Positions 53,248 through 64,000 of a stretch of DNA of 64,000 nucleotides are shown in pieces (the first letter of the stretch is position 1; each line of letters starts with the position of its first letter). The position numbers were made by a program, and so were the translations under genes. Under the pieces are notes generated by a model. The model had not been told where the DNA came from, ran no database searches, and saw only the letters and a program-made list of their open reading frames with translations. The stretch lies in contig JADLSH010000365.1 of the NCBI GenBank assembly GCA_016169945.1, positions 1,980,501 to 2,044,500 on the forward strand, in the 5' to 3' direction. The DNA is from Trachythela sp. YZ-2020. Lineage: Eukaryota > Cnidaria > Anthozoa > Malacalcyonacea > Clavulariidae.

Positions 53248-56200
53248 GTACGTTTTTGGACTAGGTTTTAAATATATTTGTAGTTAGTATAATTACTCTC
53301 TAATAAATAATTTGTAGACTTGTGGTGTGTGCAGTTTTGGTTTTGAAAGTTCTACTCGGTTCTAGCACTACATTGATAAATTTGCATAGCATGAATGATG
53401 CGTGCCATTAATACTCCTGTTGTGATCTCCAGATGCGATACGTATGGCGAAGCTAGTCTAGCTCTGACTTAGTAACTGGTCATGCTATGCAACATATATT
53501 TTTACTGCAAAGTTTGCAACTTTGTAGTATTGAGAAATGCCAAAATTCAAAAAGTCATAGAGTCATAGTGTAAACAATCTGGGCCAGGGGAGCTCGCATG
53601 TCCGCTATACACACGCCTGGGGAACTTGCAATTGGAATTATGTATTATTAACATTTAGATGTTATGATTTCCAAGTAAAATCTGGTGTTGTATGTTGTTT
53701 TCTGTCGGTTTAATGCCAATTAAATGTGAAAGAAAGTTGATAAATAGTCATTTTTGTCGTCAAAAATTTATTGCCAGGATGTATGGGTGCATGTCAAAAT
53801 TACAGAACAACTTACAATTTTATAGAGAAAGATATAAAATTGGCGCATATCATGCACTCACTGCAGTATAGTTATATGAATGATATTTCAATTTTGTATG
53901 TGGCTATTCTCAAGTATACACAATAAGCATTCGAGGTGCGATTTTCGCTGCAAATGTCACATTGTGTTGGCGATATATTTCAAAATATACGAGACAGAAA
54001 TCTTCAACGTTGAACATATATGACATCCACAGAGAATATTGTGTTGGGTTTTGCTGACCTTTGCGCTAAGGTGAGTTAATGTCTGAAGTTTGCAGTACTT
54101 CCACTTGCTAGGATATTTCCTGGCATGCAAAAGGAAATTTCCGTCTGGTAGGAAAAATAGAAGGAAATCCACTTTGGAAGGAAATTGAATGAATCGCTAT
54201 GAAAATGGCAGGAAGTTCAAGTGTTTCAATCTTTGATGGGTTTTTTAATTTAGTATTTTATTTTATTGATGAATCAAATGGTCTATTTGTGGTGAAAAAT
54301 GGTGAAAGTAAGAGGGTGGTTACAGGGGATTGTAATGATAATTGCAGTCATGCAATTTGCTTACTGATAACCTTTCATTTATTCGGATAAAGAGAAACAA
54401 ATAAATTTTTTCTAGTCTAACGATGCAAAGCAAATAAAACACATGCCATGGTGCTTTACTGTGCCAGTGACGTAGCAGGTAGCCAGGTGTGCTGAAAAAC
54501 AATTACAAGGGGGAAACTCAAATATATGTATTAGTCTGAATATTTCCAGGCGGGGAGGAATTATATCGGGAGGGGGGAGGGGGGCAGTTGAACTAATTCA
54601 CTCTCCTGGCTGCGCCTGGTTTAATCCATTGTTTAACCTTTTTTCTCATAAATGACTTTGCAAAAAAATCATTGCAAAACTTTTTTTATGCGCAATTGCG
54701 CATGCGCGAGCCCCTGGCAAGTGTTATGAAATTTTTAATCAGGAATTAGATGGGGAAAAAACCCAAATTTTGGCAATAAAAACAGCGATTTTAAGGTGGA
54801 TCCCTACGGTTAGTACAGTTTAAAACATGATCTATATAGATCAGCCGTCATCCTCGCGTCTCACGTGTGGAATCTTCGTGATCCGGTAAAATTTTGAAAC
54901 AAGCCGCGGCACAGATTAAAGATATACAGATATGGAACTCTCGCGATCCTGTCCCCACTTTTTCAATGCGCATGCATGAGCCTCTGCAAGTGTCATGAAA
55001 ATTTTTAATCAAGAAGTAGATAGGAAAACCCCGAATTTTGACAATAAAACAGCGATTTAAAAGAGTATATCTGGATGATTTGTACGTCGTTCACAACTTT
55101 TACAAATGGGCTAGACTAGAGCATTTTAACAAAAATGGATATATAAACGCTTTGGTACGGAAAAAACATGCTTCGAGGAGTGCATTTATCAGTATTTTCA
55201 ATCAAATTGACTTTGACAAATCGATTTTTGCAAATTCTTCAACTTTGGAAGCTTATATCTACTTGAAATACTAACTTTCCGGGGAAATCTTATACATACA
55301 AGGTTAGTGGAAAGTTTTTTCATATTTTATTCAAATTTTACAAGTTTTCAAGACAGGTAAGGCATGAAAAGTCCGAAAACAAAAAGACACGGCAAGCCGC
55401 GTATATGTATGAATTTAACCTTATCTTCAACGAAAATATTCATTACATGACTTGTTTATATACTTTTATACCACAGGTTTTTATACCATTGCTAACAGAT
55501 GGGATACTTAATGTAAAAGACCGCCTTGTTTGTGTTTAAAGCTCAAAAAACTGTTCTACAATGCGGTTGTGTTGTGCCCTGATACAAAACAACAAGATAT
55601 AAACAAAATGGCAATCTGTGACTTCCCAAACTTTGAAGGATGTAAATTATTTAATTTTCGGTTTTGCTTAAATAAAACATTAAAAACGATTAATATTTTC
55701 CTGCGTTAAGTTTCGGCGCCAAATACATTGTCAACTATCAATAAACAAGCTTTCAAAGCATCAAACCAACACATAGTATGTTTGCATGTCGACTGTTTCA
55801 CACTCACTCCTGGCTTCAATGATAAATAAAAGTTGTTGGGAAACTCGAACGTGTCAGTTTTAAAAACAAACAAAAGTGATCACTTACTGCTATTTTCAGA
55901 AATTTTGAGCTCAAAATGATGATCCGTAGCGCTAACTCGTAAAAATAAGCATTTTTAACTTTCGAAACAGTGTTTCTCCTATACTTTAGTTAGGAAATTC
56001 GACGAGCGACACTTGCTACTGCAGCCACGCACCAGAGCAATGTGCGTGGCGCGTGGAATTGCCTCACAGTGGGGACAAGAACATCAAAGGTTCCGACTAA
56101 AGTTCCATATCTGTTAATCTTTTTAAAGATTCTTAACAGATACAATTGTTGTAAGTGATTCGTTTTGATAAAACGTACGTATACTTCAATAATCTTTAAC

Positions 56201-56388
56201 TTGAAACTTTGAACTTAAAAAGATTAACTTAAAGTTTATCTGTAAATCAGCAGGATTTTGTATCAGATATAAAAGCTCCTTCACGGTCATGATTTCCGTT
56301 GTGTTTTCTCATGAATTAGTAATGCATGGCTAAAATGAAACCTTTGCAATCCACAAAGAACGGATTTTTTGGTTGTGTATAATTTCAG
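53248..56388. other. Putative TRAF intron, repeats only
   Basis: Contains a fragment of the CAGGGCTTCCACTTG MITE (54107-54195), G-rich debris near 54570 and the dispersed repeat at 54690-55420. No TRAF-type zinc finger was recognised, so the central exons may be missing or degraded. Confidence 0.5.
54690..55420 (+). repeat. Dispersed repeat, direct copy of 9.65-10.35 kb
   Basis: GCGCAATTGCGCATGCGCGA, AATCAGGAATTAGATGGGG and TTGACTTTGACAAATCGATT match the inverted copy at 9650-10345. A second partial unit starts at 54958. The frame at 55038-55274 is within the repeat. Confidence 0.8.
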
Positions 56389-56905
56389 CGTGACGAGGAG
56401 GAGATATACACCACTGCCAGCCACCTCTGCGCAAACACTGGAACAACTTGCGCTTAACCCAACCGTAACAATGGCCTTGAAAATACCAAACTTCACAAGA
56501 AAGCTAAATGAAGCAACATCCAGCAACAGCAACGGGGTCATTGTGAGCGATGCATTTTATAGCAGCCATGGATACAAAATGCAAATCGCAGTATATTTGA
56601 ATGAAGGACCTAGAGGTAACACAGGATACATGGGCGTTTACTTATTTTTAAGGAAAGGAGATCATGATGACAATTTAAATGGCCTTTGATAAACGAGTCA
56701 CATTTATTGTTGTTGATCAACAAAATAATGAAATACAAGTTGACAATTACGAAAAATCTATGATTCAAGAGGGACAGGAACAATTTAATAGGCCGATAGA
56801 TGAAAGCAATGAAGGTCTTGGTAAGGTTATGCTACATTCCACTCTACACACTCGACTGTATGTAAAAATGATACTGTATACATTGCCGTGGAAATAAAAC
56901 CTTGA
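56389..56905 (+). CDS. TRAF-like MATH domain exon, frameshifted as sequenced
   Basis: After an AATTTCAG acceptor the reading passes through IPNFTRKLNEATSSN, AFYSSHGYKMQIAVYLNEG and VYLFLRKGDHDDNLN, then PFDKRVTFIVVDQQNN and FNRPIDESNEGLGK. This is the full order of strands in a TRAF-C/MATH domain, ending YVKNDTVYIAVEIKP and TGA. Two one-base losses near 56687 and one in an A run near 56870 break the frame. In TRAFs this domain trimerises and binds receptor tails. Whether it shares a gene with the RING exon 3 kb upstream is inferred from order and strand. Confidence 0.8.
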
Positions 56906-58230
56906 TCTTCTAAACGAATATACTTTCTGAACATTGTATGTCATATTCATTGTTCGACCTTATTTACGTTCTGTTAGCAAGAAATGAACAAGTATTGACT
57001 ATATAAATGTAGAGTGTGTAAAATATTTAATTAAAAGCAGTCTGGTGTACTAAACGATCTTATAAAGTGACACATTCAGTTTGTTTTATAACATTTGTGG
57101 ACTTTACTTTGAAAACATCTAGCTCGCGTATCACATCCAATTTGTATAGATCAGTGAACTGGTATAGATCAGTGGTATAGATACTCCAGTTGCTTAGCAA
57201 CAAAGTAAGGAAACGCCGTCACATTTAAGTATCACGATTGTCTTAGCGATTTCCTTGTGTTTGTTATTTCGATGTTCTGCGCTTGCTTCGGTATTCCGCG
57301 GGCTTTTCATTATTTCGCGAATTATAAGCACCTTCGACTACAGTCAATTCCAAAACGGCTATTTGCGCTATGTAGATTTTCATTGCTTGCACCAAAGTCG
57401 TATGAAAAAGTTTGTATATGATAACCCGATTTTCATGCCCGATAACATCAGCCTACTTCGTATAGGGTATTTTACAATAACGTATGTTTCGATAGTTAGC
57501 AATTTCATGCAGTAGCATAAACGAACCGCCGGCTCCGAACAACCGAAAGAAACGAAAAGCTCTACGGACTATACGGTTTTTTGAACTCAAATGCTAAACC
57601 AACGTTTATAAGTTAGATACGCCAGAAATTAGGTCAGCAATTGACAAGTTCAGTATGGTGAACCAGGCTGCCCTCCGCAGGACGTGTAGAGAATCAACCA
57701 GGATTGCTATTTCTAAGTAACGTATTGCAGAATGTCATCGCAGAAATTCGTATGATGTGACCCTCGTGTTCTTCGGAGCTTTGTAGGGTTGGAGCGTATG
57801 TGGAAAATGAAAACAAACATGTTACACCTGGTTGCGAATTTGTTACCGACTTGTTACACGCAGTTACAAATTTGTTACACTCCGTTTTAAACTTGTTACT
57901 GCGAGTATGTACGTCTAAAACAAACTTACTTATTACACGCGAAAATATCTACAACTTCCATTGTTTCGGGTTGTTAACAGGTTTGTGAATGTTATGCTAA
58001 CACCTACGCTGACTCTAACCCATTGAAGTAAATATAACTGGAACGCTACCTCCAAATTTGACCTCCAGACACGCGTGCCATTGCTACTCTACAGCACTTA
58101 GTGCCTATAATGTACTTTCTATACGGACCTGTCCGTCCAACTTCATACGGCACGGAAGACTCAGTGGCGATAATTCACTGTTGTCACGGACCGGTCCGTC
58201 CGTACTGCACTTATTGCGAAAAAATCTCAC
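56906..58230. other. Non-coding
   Basis: No gene was recognised. A run of GTTACA-type words lies at 57815-57900. The words GACCTGTCCGTCC and GACCGGTCCGTCC repeat near 58125 and 58190. Confidence 0.4.
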
Positions 58231-58720
58231 ATCTTGTCAATAATCGCTTGCAGCCCACAAGTCGGAATGCGTGATCATATTGTACCATACAGTCTTGTAT
58301 ATCGCTTGTGGGCCGCAAATCGTGACGCGATACGATATCTTTCCATACAGTCTGGAATCGCTTGTGGTCCACAAGTCGGAATGCGTTGCGATATTGTACT
58401 ATGCAGTCTGGTATATCGCTTGTGGGCCGCAAATTGTGACGTAAAATGATAATTTTCCATACAGTCTGGAATCGCTTGCGGTCCACAAGTCGGAATGCGT
58501 GGTGATATTGTACCATGCAGTCTGGTATATCGCTTGTGGGCCGCAAATCGTGACGTGAAACGATAATTTTCCAGTCGGGAATCGCTTGCGGTCCACAAGT
58601 CGGTGTTGTGATATTTTACCATACAGTCTGGTATATCGCTTGTGGGCCGCAAATCGTGACGTGTACGACATCTTTCCATACAGTCTGGAATCGCATGTGG
58701 CCCACAAGTCGGAATGCGTC
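58231..58720. repeat. About 113-bp tandem array of two related half-units
   Basis: GTATATCGCTTGTGGGCCGC starts near 58297, 58411, 58524 and 58631. Between them lies a sister half-unit (GGAATCGCTTGTGGTCCACA). The long minus-strand frames (DLRPTSDIPDCM repeats) result from the period. Confidence 0.9.
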
Positions 58721-58786
58721 ATTATACAATTACTTTATGGTTTCCGTGTTTGGATGGCCTGATCCAAACACGCGGGAATGTTGCGA

Positions 58787-58851
58787 GAGTTAAGAAAAGC
58801 GCGCGAAATCTCGAGCCGAAGGCGAGTGATTTTGCGAGCTTTTCTTAACTC
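58787..58851. repeat. Foldback palindrome 5
   Basis: GAGTTAAGAAAAGCGCGCGA pairs with GCGAGCTTTTCTTAACTC. The loop core is ATCTCGAGCCGAAGGCGAGTGAT. Confidence 0.75.
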
Positions 58852-60599
58852 GAGAGATGCTGTGTCTGTCAAGGTTATGAAGTAATAGGCAAAGTCCCAC
58901 ATTAATGTCTTGATAAAATAAAACGGTAATTTCTCCATGCATTTGGTTCCTTAATTCGTACATTCATTCTTTTATTACTATTTGAATTATTTAATTGTCT
59001 TACATGTGTTTTATATTTGTTTTTAACATCTAATATGTTATCATATAATAAAATAATGATTTTAATTGACCCGTGCTATTTTCATTATTCAGTTGATCAT
59101 TCACAAAAATGTGAATGCAGTTTTTCACAACAACATTATAAATTCCTTTGCGCAGATACATGTACGCCTGGCGTACCTATGTTTAGATATAGCCGGTTTC
59201 CATGCTTTGAAATGGTTATTCCTGACATATTTTTAAATATAATCTTTTTAACAATCTGCGTTTTGATTGGTTGTTATTTTCGTTCTAAAGGGGGCGTATT
59301 CAGTAGCAGGCTCTCTTTCAACTCCAGCCTCTCCCAACTCATGAGAGCCTGCCTTGCAGGCTAGTAAAAAGATAGAACATCAACCAGCGTATGAGAGACT
59401 GTAATTGGCGCTTTAATCTTACTTTTCATTCCGATATCAGTATTACTTCAGTGTGTGTGGTATGGAGCTCACCAGTCTCTGCATGGCATAGAGAGATTAA
59501 ATTAGAAAAAATGGTACTTTTTTATGTTTGCTAGCGCTGTCTTTTTTGGATGCTGTATAATCTAATGATTATGTCATGACCACAACTCTTCGTATCAGCT
59601 CAGACATTTCTCTAGTTTTCCTTACAATGTAGTCAATTTATCTTTTAGTATTTATCAAATTCATTAACTTGAGTATAAATTAAAGACATAAAGCGGTATA
59701 AAACTGATTTGTAAATTTTTAAGCATTGTTCAGTTTATAACTTGCCTTCGGCCATCATATATAGTGCCCCCAACAAAACGCTTCGTGAATTAGCGTTGGA
59801 CACGTTCCAGATCGCAGATACAAATTACCTACTATTATATTCTTTAATTCGGCCTCCCAGCATTTATGTGAAGAACTCGAGGGTCACTGTGTAAATGTTG
59901 AACGGTTTTTGTAAATGGAAATTTCGAGCGAAAATTATAAGTCAATTGAGCCGTATTTCTGAAATGAAAAACATTTACCTTAATAATTATAGTTGAAGTT
60001 TTTATTATTTGACCAACGATTACAGTAAAAATAAGAGCATAGTTTTTGCCTGATCAATTTTTCCTTCAAAAGTACAATTTGGCGTAAAAATATATGACAA
60101 TCGTTCATGCAGATTTTTTGAGTTTTTTTACTAGAAAACAACAGTCGGTTTATATTGTTTTAACAAGCCCCTGGCCGTCAATTGTGTTAAAAGCGGTATT
60201 CATAGATGCAGCCTCTTGCATGCCGCAAAGTTTAAGTGCATATTAAACAATTATTTTGAGCATCACATTGCATAATCAATTAACTTGATTTGCATTATAA
60301 GGATGTTTAAAGTTATAAAATTTGTTCGGTTTTATTAATATATTGCTACAAGCTTTTGTGTTTTGCGGTGGATAATATAAGGGTAATGGAGGGAATTCCC
60401 TGAAATATCCCTGAACCACGTCTGTTCTTATTCTACCCGAAAATAATTTAACCACATGCAGTCTTGGTTTAATAAAACTTCTATTTACTCTGGATACAAG
60501 GCATTGCGATTAGTTATTAACTACCTACGAGCTTATATTATGAGTTTTGTTAAAAATTTAATTGAGAACAGTGTAATTAAACTACCGACAAATTAAACT
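58852..60599. other. Non-coding
   Basis: Only a short inverted piece of the GGTACGC repeat (about 59155) and TAGCCTGC-type words (59305-59365, GCAGGCTCTC / GAGAGCCTGC) were noticed. No gene was seen. Confidence 0.4.
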
Positions 60600-60990
60600 A
60601 AAAACTAACTATATTTATAATGGATAGCTTTATCATTTCTAAACTGTTCCCTTTAAGTTGCAACTTGCAATATTGCATAGCCCAGTGTTGTATATTATAA
60701 TAGCCTACTACAGGACGAATTAAATCTAAACTAAACTAACTTTATTTACACTTGATAGCTCTATATCAGTTCTTAACTGTCCTCCTTAGATGTCCAGGAA
60801 AGATCATCGTGTATTGGTTCAGTGTTACTGCAGGGAGAAACCAAAACTATTCTAACTCTATCTTTAAACGTGTTCGTATTAGTTCTAACTGTTCTCCGCC
60901 CTAAAGGTCCAGTAAGGGTCAGCCCTAATTGGCCCAGTGCTACTCCATGCAGGAGAAAACCAGAGTACCCGGAGAAAAGCTGTGGTGTTT
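60600..60990. repeat. Degenerate triplet of the 110-bp unit
   Basis: GGATAGCTTTATCATTTC, TTGATAGCTCTATATCAG and the CAGTGTTACTGCAGG word mark three diverged units like those at 15.2 kb. They end in GAGAAAACCAGAGTACCCGG. Confidence 0.8.
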
Positions 60991-61149
60991 GGTAGAGTCA
61001 AACTAAAAGCACTTTTCTCACATGCGACTGAGGCGGCGAAATTGTAACCAGACAACTCTATATTGAAGAATCCACCTGCCAAGTCACAGAGATGAAAGGC
61101 AATAAGTCGTGTTATGAAGTGACATCTCGAATGTGTGGTGCCAGTGTAG

Positions 61150-61330
61150 GTAGTGTCTATATGAATACTGCTGGTCTTTTGTATCAATCTACCTGAAAAA
61201 TACAATAAGAACTTCGACGTTTAGAGCGAAGGCCCTTCGTCCCAATACTTTGTTTCAGACGAAGGGCCTTTGCTCGAAACGTCAAAGTTCTTATTGTATT
61301 TTCAGGTAGATTGATCCAAATGACCCGCAG
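61150..61330. repeat. Head-to-head pair of the 'CGAAACGTC' SINE-like family
   Basis: TACAATAAGAACTTCGACG ... GCGAAGGCCCTTCGTC is mirrored by GACGAAGGGCCTTTGCTCGA ... CAAAGTTCTTATTGTA. This forms an inverted dimer. Confidence 0.85.
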
Positions 61331-64000
61331 TATATATAGGCCTAAAAAAATACCTGTGGTTCCAGTTTCATATCCTGAAAAAAATAGGGTAGGTAGGTTG
61401 GAAAATTTTTTTTGGCATGGTATGACCGTTTTTAGAGACACATTTTTTGTCTGTTCCAATGTAGGCAATTCGTCGTTCGTCTGTTTACACATCTTCGGTA
61501 TAAAGATGGACACAAGATGCATTATGTAGGGTTGCAAGGTCAGTCACATAAAAAAAATTATAGGGCTTAGATGACACTACTTCGAATTGCTCCACACCAG
61601 GCAAGCTGAAAAATTACTTGACAGCATTGGGAATCATAGCTGTGGTCTTTGGTTCGCTAGTTACAAATTGGCTTTGGTGTATGTCGGCATATCATTCATA
61701 TGGAATGCATCCTGCTAAACAATGAATTCAGGCAAAAAGATGGTGGCTAGACTTCCTATGTTATGGTTCATATGTTTGGGCATTTTATCAATTAAAATAA
61801 TTAAATAACTAAAATAAGCTTTAGTGGACATTAGGATTTCATGGTATGTCAAACCATTTCCTGTGTAAAATAATGTATACAATACAAATTATTATATAGC
61901 AAGTGTCAAAGTTCAATTTTCCTGTTTGCCGATTGGACAAAACCGTATCACGTGCCGGTCCACAAAACATCATGTTCACTGCATGCTTGCAGAGGAGGGT
62001 GGACAGCTGTCACGTGAATTTCTCGACCAATGAAATCGCGCTATTTTTCCATCGTGTTTGTCAAAATTCTTGGTCGTGTAATTTGCATTGCACGCAGAAA
62101 CACTTGAAAAATACATATTAATATTTTAAAAAATCTATAAAAAAGCAAGCGTGGCTTTCATATTATATAAGGACTTGCGATATCTGCGAAAACCTTTGAG
62201 GTAAGTGTCATTTTTAAACTTATTTTGAGCATCAAAGTTTGCCGTGTCTTCGTTACGTGATGACTCAAGGCCGCGTCTGTTTACAACTTTCAAAATAGAA
62301 TATCTAGAATTCCCATGGTTCGAAACTAAAAATCTGCTGGAGGGGTCCCGGAGGTCCCCCGGTAGTTTTCGAGATATTCGGTATTGAAGTGACCATACTC
62401 ATTTCAACTTTTGCCAAAATGGCACCTTATTGCGCCTGACGACATTGCGCCACCAAAGCTTGTTTTTCCCAATGAATCTTGAAACTTCTTTAATATAAAG
62501 AGCGTTATTCTTTAGAGTAAGCGTTAAAGTACTTTTGAATGAATTTTAGGAGATTTAGGAGTTATTTGCGTGTTGTTTAGAGATTTTATATCTGGGCTAG
62601 TGTCTGGCTCTGTCTGCAATTTTGTTGTCTGACGGCCCACTCGACTCGCAAATATCGAATATTTTGTCATTGTTATTCAATTTTTTCCCTGGAATGCATC
62701 CATGCTATTTCAATAACTATTGATCTACCTATGTGAGCAGTATTTTGTAAGGTAAACGTTATTTTGATCTTTTATGTAGGCTGTACGTTGTCATATTGTA
62801 TTAATCCGATGCCATTTCTCAATTTCTGTCAACAATCTTTGAAGTTGAACATCTCGAATTTCCACAATTGACGCAGTGATTGCTCGTATTTTTCTGAAGA
62901 AGTGGACTTTACTGTTTAAAATAAGTGCTGAGTTTTAGAATAAAATTTGTTGTTTCTTTACAGATTTGTATTTTGGTTTGAATTCTATCATTGTATTGTT
63001 AATTTGCCTTCTTGGTGGATATTTGCTTTCTTTAATATTTCTTTATATATGTAGAGAATGAGCAGAGATATTATTATATTTTATGCATGTGCTATGTATT
63101 TTCAATAAAAATGGAACTGTATATTACTGTAAAGTTTGTTTTGTCTACATTTCACCAGTAATTTCTGTTGCAAAAGATCAATCTGGCCAATAAATATTTA
63201 GTTAACTGTCTGTACTACACTAGTACTCCTCACTAGTTGCACTATTAAAGTGCATTACAAATACAGACGATCCAGGCAGTGCCAATGGATCAGCTTATGA
63301 AATAATTTACTTAAGTGTATAAAATGCAATACGTGCAACACTGAACAAAGTGTCCACAAATACATATAGAATTTTCAACACAACATTTATATTGACCACA
63401 AGACAAGTTGATCACACGCAGCCTTTGAGATTTCTGCACAAATAAATCCATTAAACGGACTCAAAGAGCCTTGTTATACATCGAACACAAACACTAAACA
63501 CATCCATAATGATGGCATTGAGTCTCTGGATCAATAGCGTCCATTTTCGCAGAATTTGCTATGGCCAGAGATGTTGACTTCACGGCAGTCAACGCATAAA
63601 TGAGGCCGCAAGACGCTCATTACCCATGATGCTTTGCGGCCTGCTGTCCAACCTCCTGCTTGCAACCGGTCCACAATGAAACAATTATTGACCGGTCAAT
63701 AATAAAACCGGAAGTGAGGCGCGAGTTGTTCTCCTCACCGGTCGGTTTGCAAGTCGTTCAGAAGAAGATAATAATCCATTATTAAGAGATACCTCGCCTT
63801 CCCTCGAGCGCCCGCAATCCTTGCAGTTGTTTGCTCGAAACGTCATGTAATAATTTCGTATTATCAATAATTCGCCATGCAAATGATGCAATATTTTCGT
63901 TTTGAATCATTGTTCGAATTGAAGTAATGTTTGAAGCTATTCACTGCATAATATAAGCTCTGTGATTTATACAAGTAAATCCAATAATTTGAATATACTA
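61331..64000. other. Non-coding right end
   Basis: No gene could be supported. Small inverted repeats occur at 63602-63642 (AGGCCGCAA / TTGCGGCCT) and about 63658-63755 (CTTGCAACCGGTC / GGTCGGTTTGCAAG). Both may be MITE remnants. Confidence 0.4.

Noticed and set aside
58211..58722. Overlapping minus-strand frames with DLRPTSDIPDCM repeats
   Set aside because: The repeat period keeps several frames open at once. No start context or domain was seen.
62164..63110. TATATAA followed by a GTAAGT donor, a distant TTTACAG acceptor and AATAAA, resembling a two-exon non-coding RNA
   Set aside because: The TATA-to-donor distance leaves a first exon of only a few bases. Each motif is expected by chance in AT-rich DNA.

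Overview
This window reads as AT-rich, transposon-dense, intron-rich animal DNA. Coding exons are small islands joined by GT..AG splice sites, and most of the rest is made of inverted-repeat DNA transposons, miniature elements (MITEs), foldback palindromes, SINE-like pieces and tandem arrays. The gene content (FRK/Src-type tyrosine kinase, Ig-domain receptor with an ITAM-like tail, TRAF-like RING and MATH exons) and the repeat flavour (ZAD-like and RecQ-helicase exons carried by 9-bp-TSD elements, the 'CCTCGTTCCCAGG' terminus) suggest a non-bilaterian metazoan. My best guess is a cnidarian. That is an inference, since no species-diagnostic sequence is recognised.

Region 1 (about 4.1-8.8 kb, minus strand): three exons of an FRK/Src-family tyrosine kinase. 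They encode the N-lobe (8366-8746), the HRD catalytic loop (6877-7709) and the C-terminal tail with a regulatory-type tyrosine (4159-4350). The catalytic-loop exon is split by a 729-bp hAT-like element with an 8-bp target duplication. No exon for the activation segment, SH2 or SH3 was recognised.

Region 2 (16.2-23.4 kb, minus strand): a complete five-exon receptor gene whose splice phases close to 865 codons. It encodes a signal peptide, a cysteine-free V-set-like domain, a canonical Ig domain, half of a third Ig domain, one transmembrane helix and a 585-residue tail. The tail holds IYEEV, seven YxxP, many PxxP motifs and a C-terminal ITAM-like pair. Such tails are natural substrates and docking sites for Src-family kinases, so its place beside an FRK-like kinase on the same strand is the most interesting biology here.

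Region 3 (24.3-30 kb): nested transposons, including a MULE-like element that carries the first exon of a RecQ-type helicase facing a ZAD-like exon. It sits inside a larger terminal-inverted-repeat element with a 15-bp minisatellite. A lone TE-like exon and a 1.5-kb TTAA-flanked element follow.

Region 4 (31.7-33.1 kb): two small divergent ORFs that begin with signal peptides.

Region 5 (35-52.5 kb): MITEs, several MULE-like elements, a block duplicated three or more times with nested insertions and visible empty sites, and a 2.5-kb decameric AT array.

Region 6 (53-57 kb, plus strand): RING and MATH exons of a TRAF-like gene carrying several one-base losses at short homopolymers, which may be assembly errors. 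The remainder (57-64 kb) holds tandem and dispersed repeats and no gene I could support.
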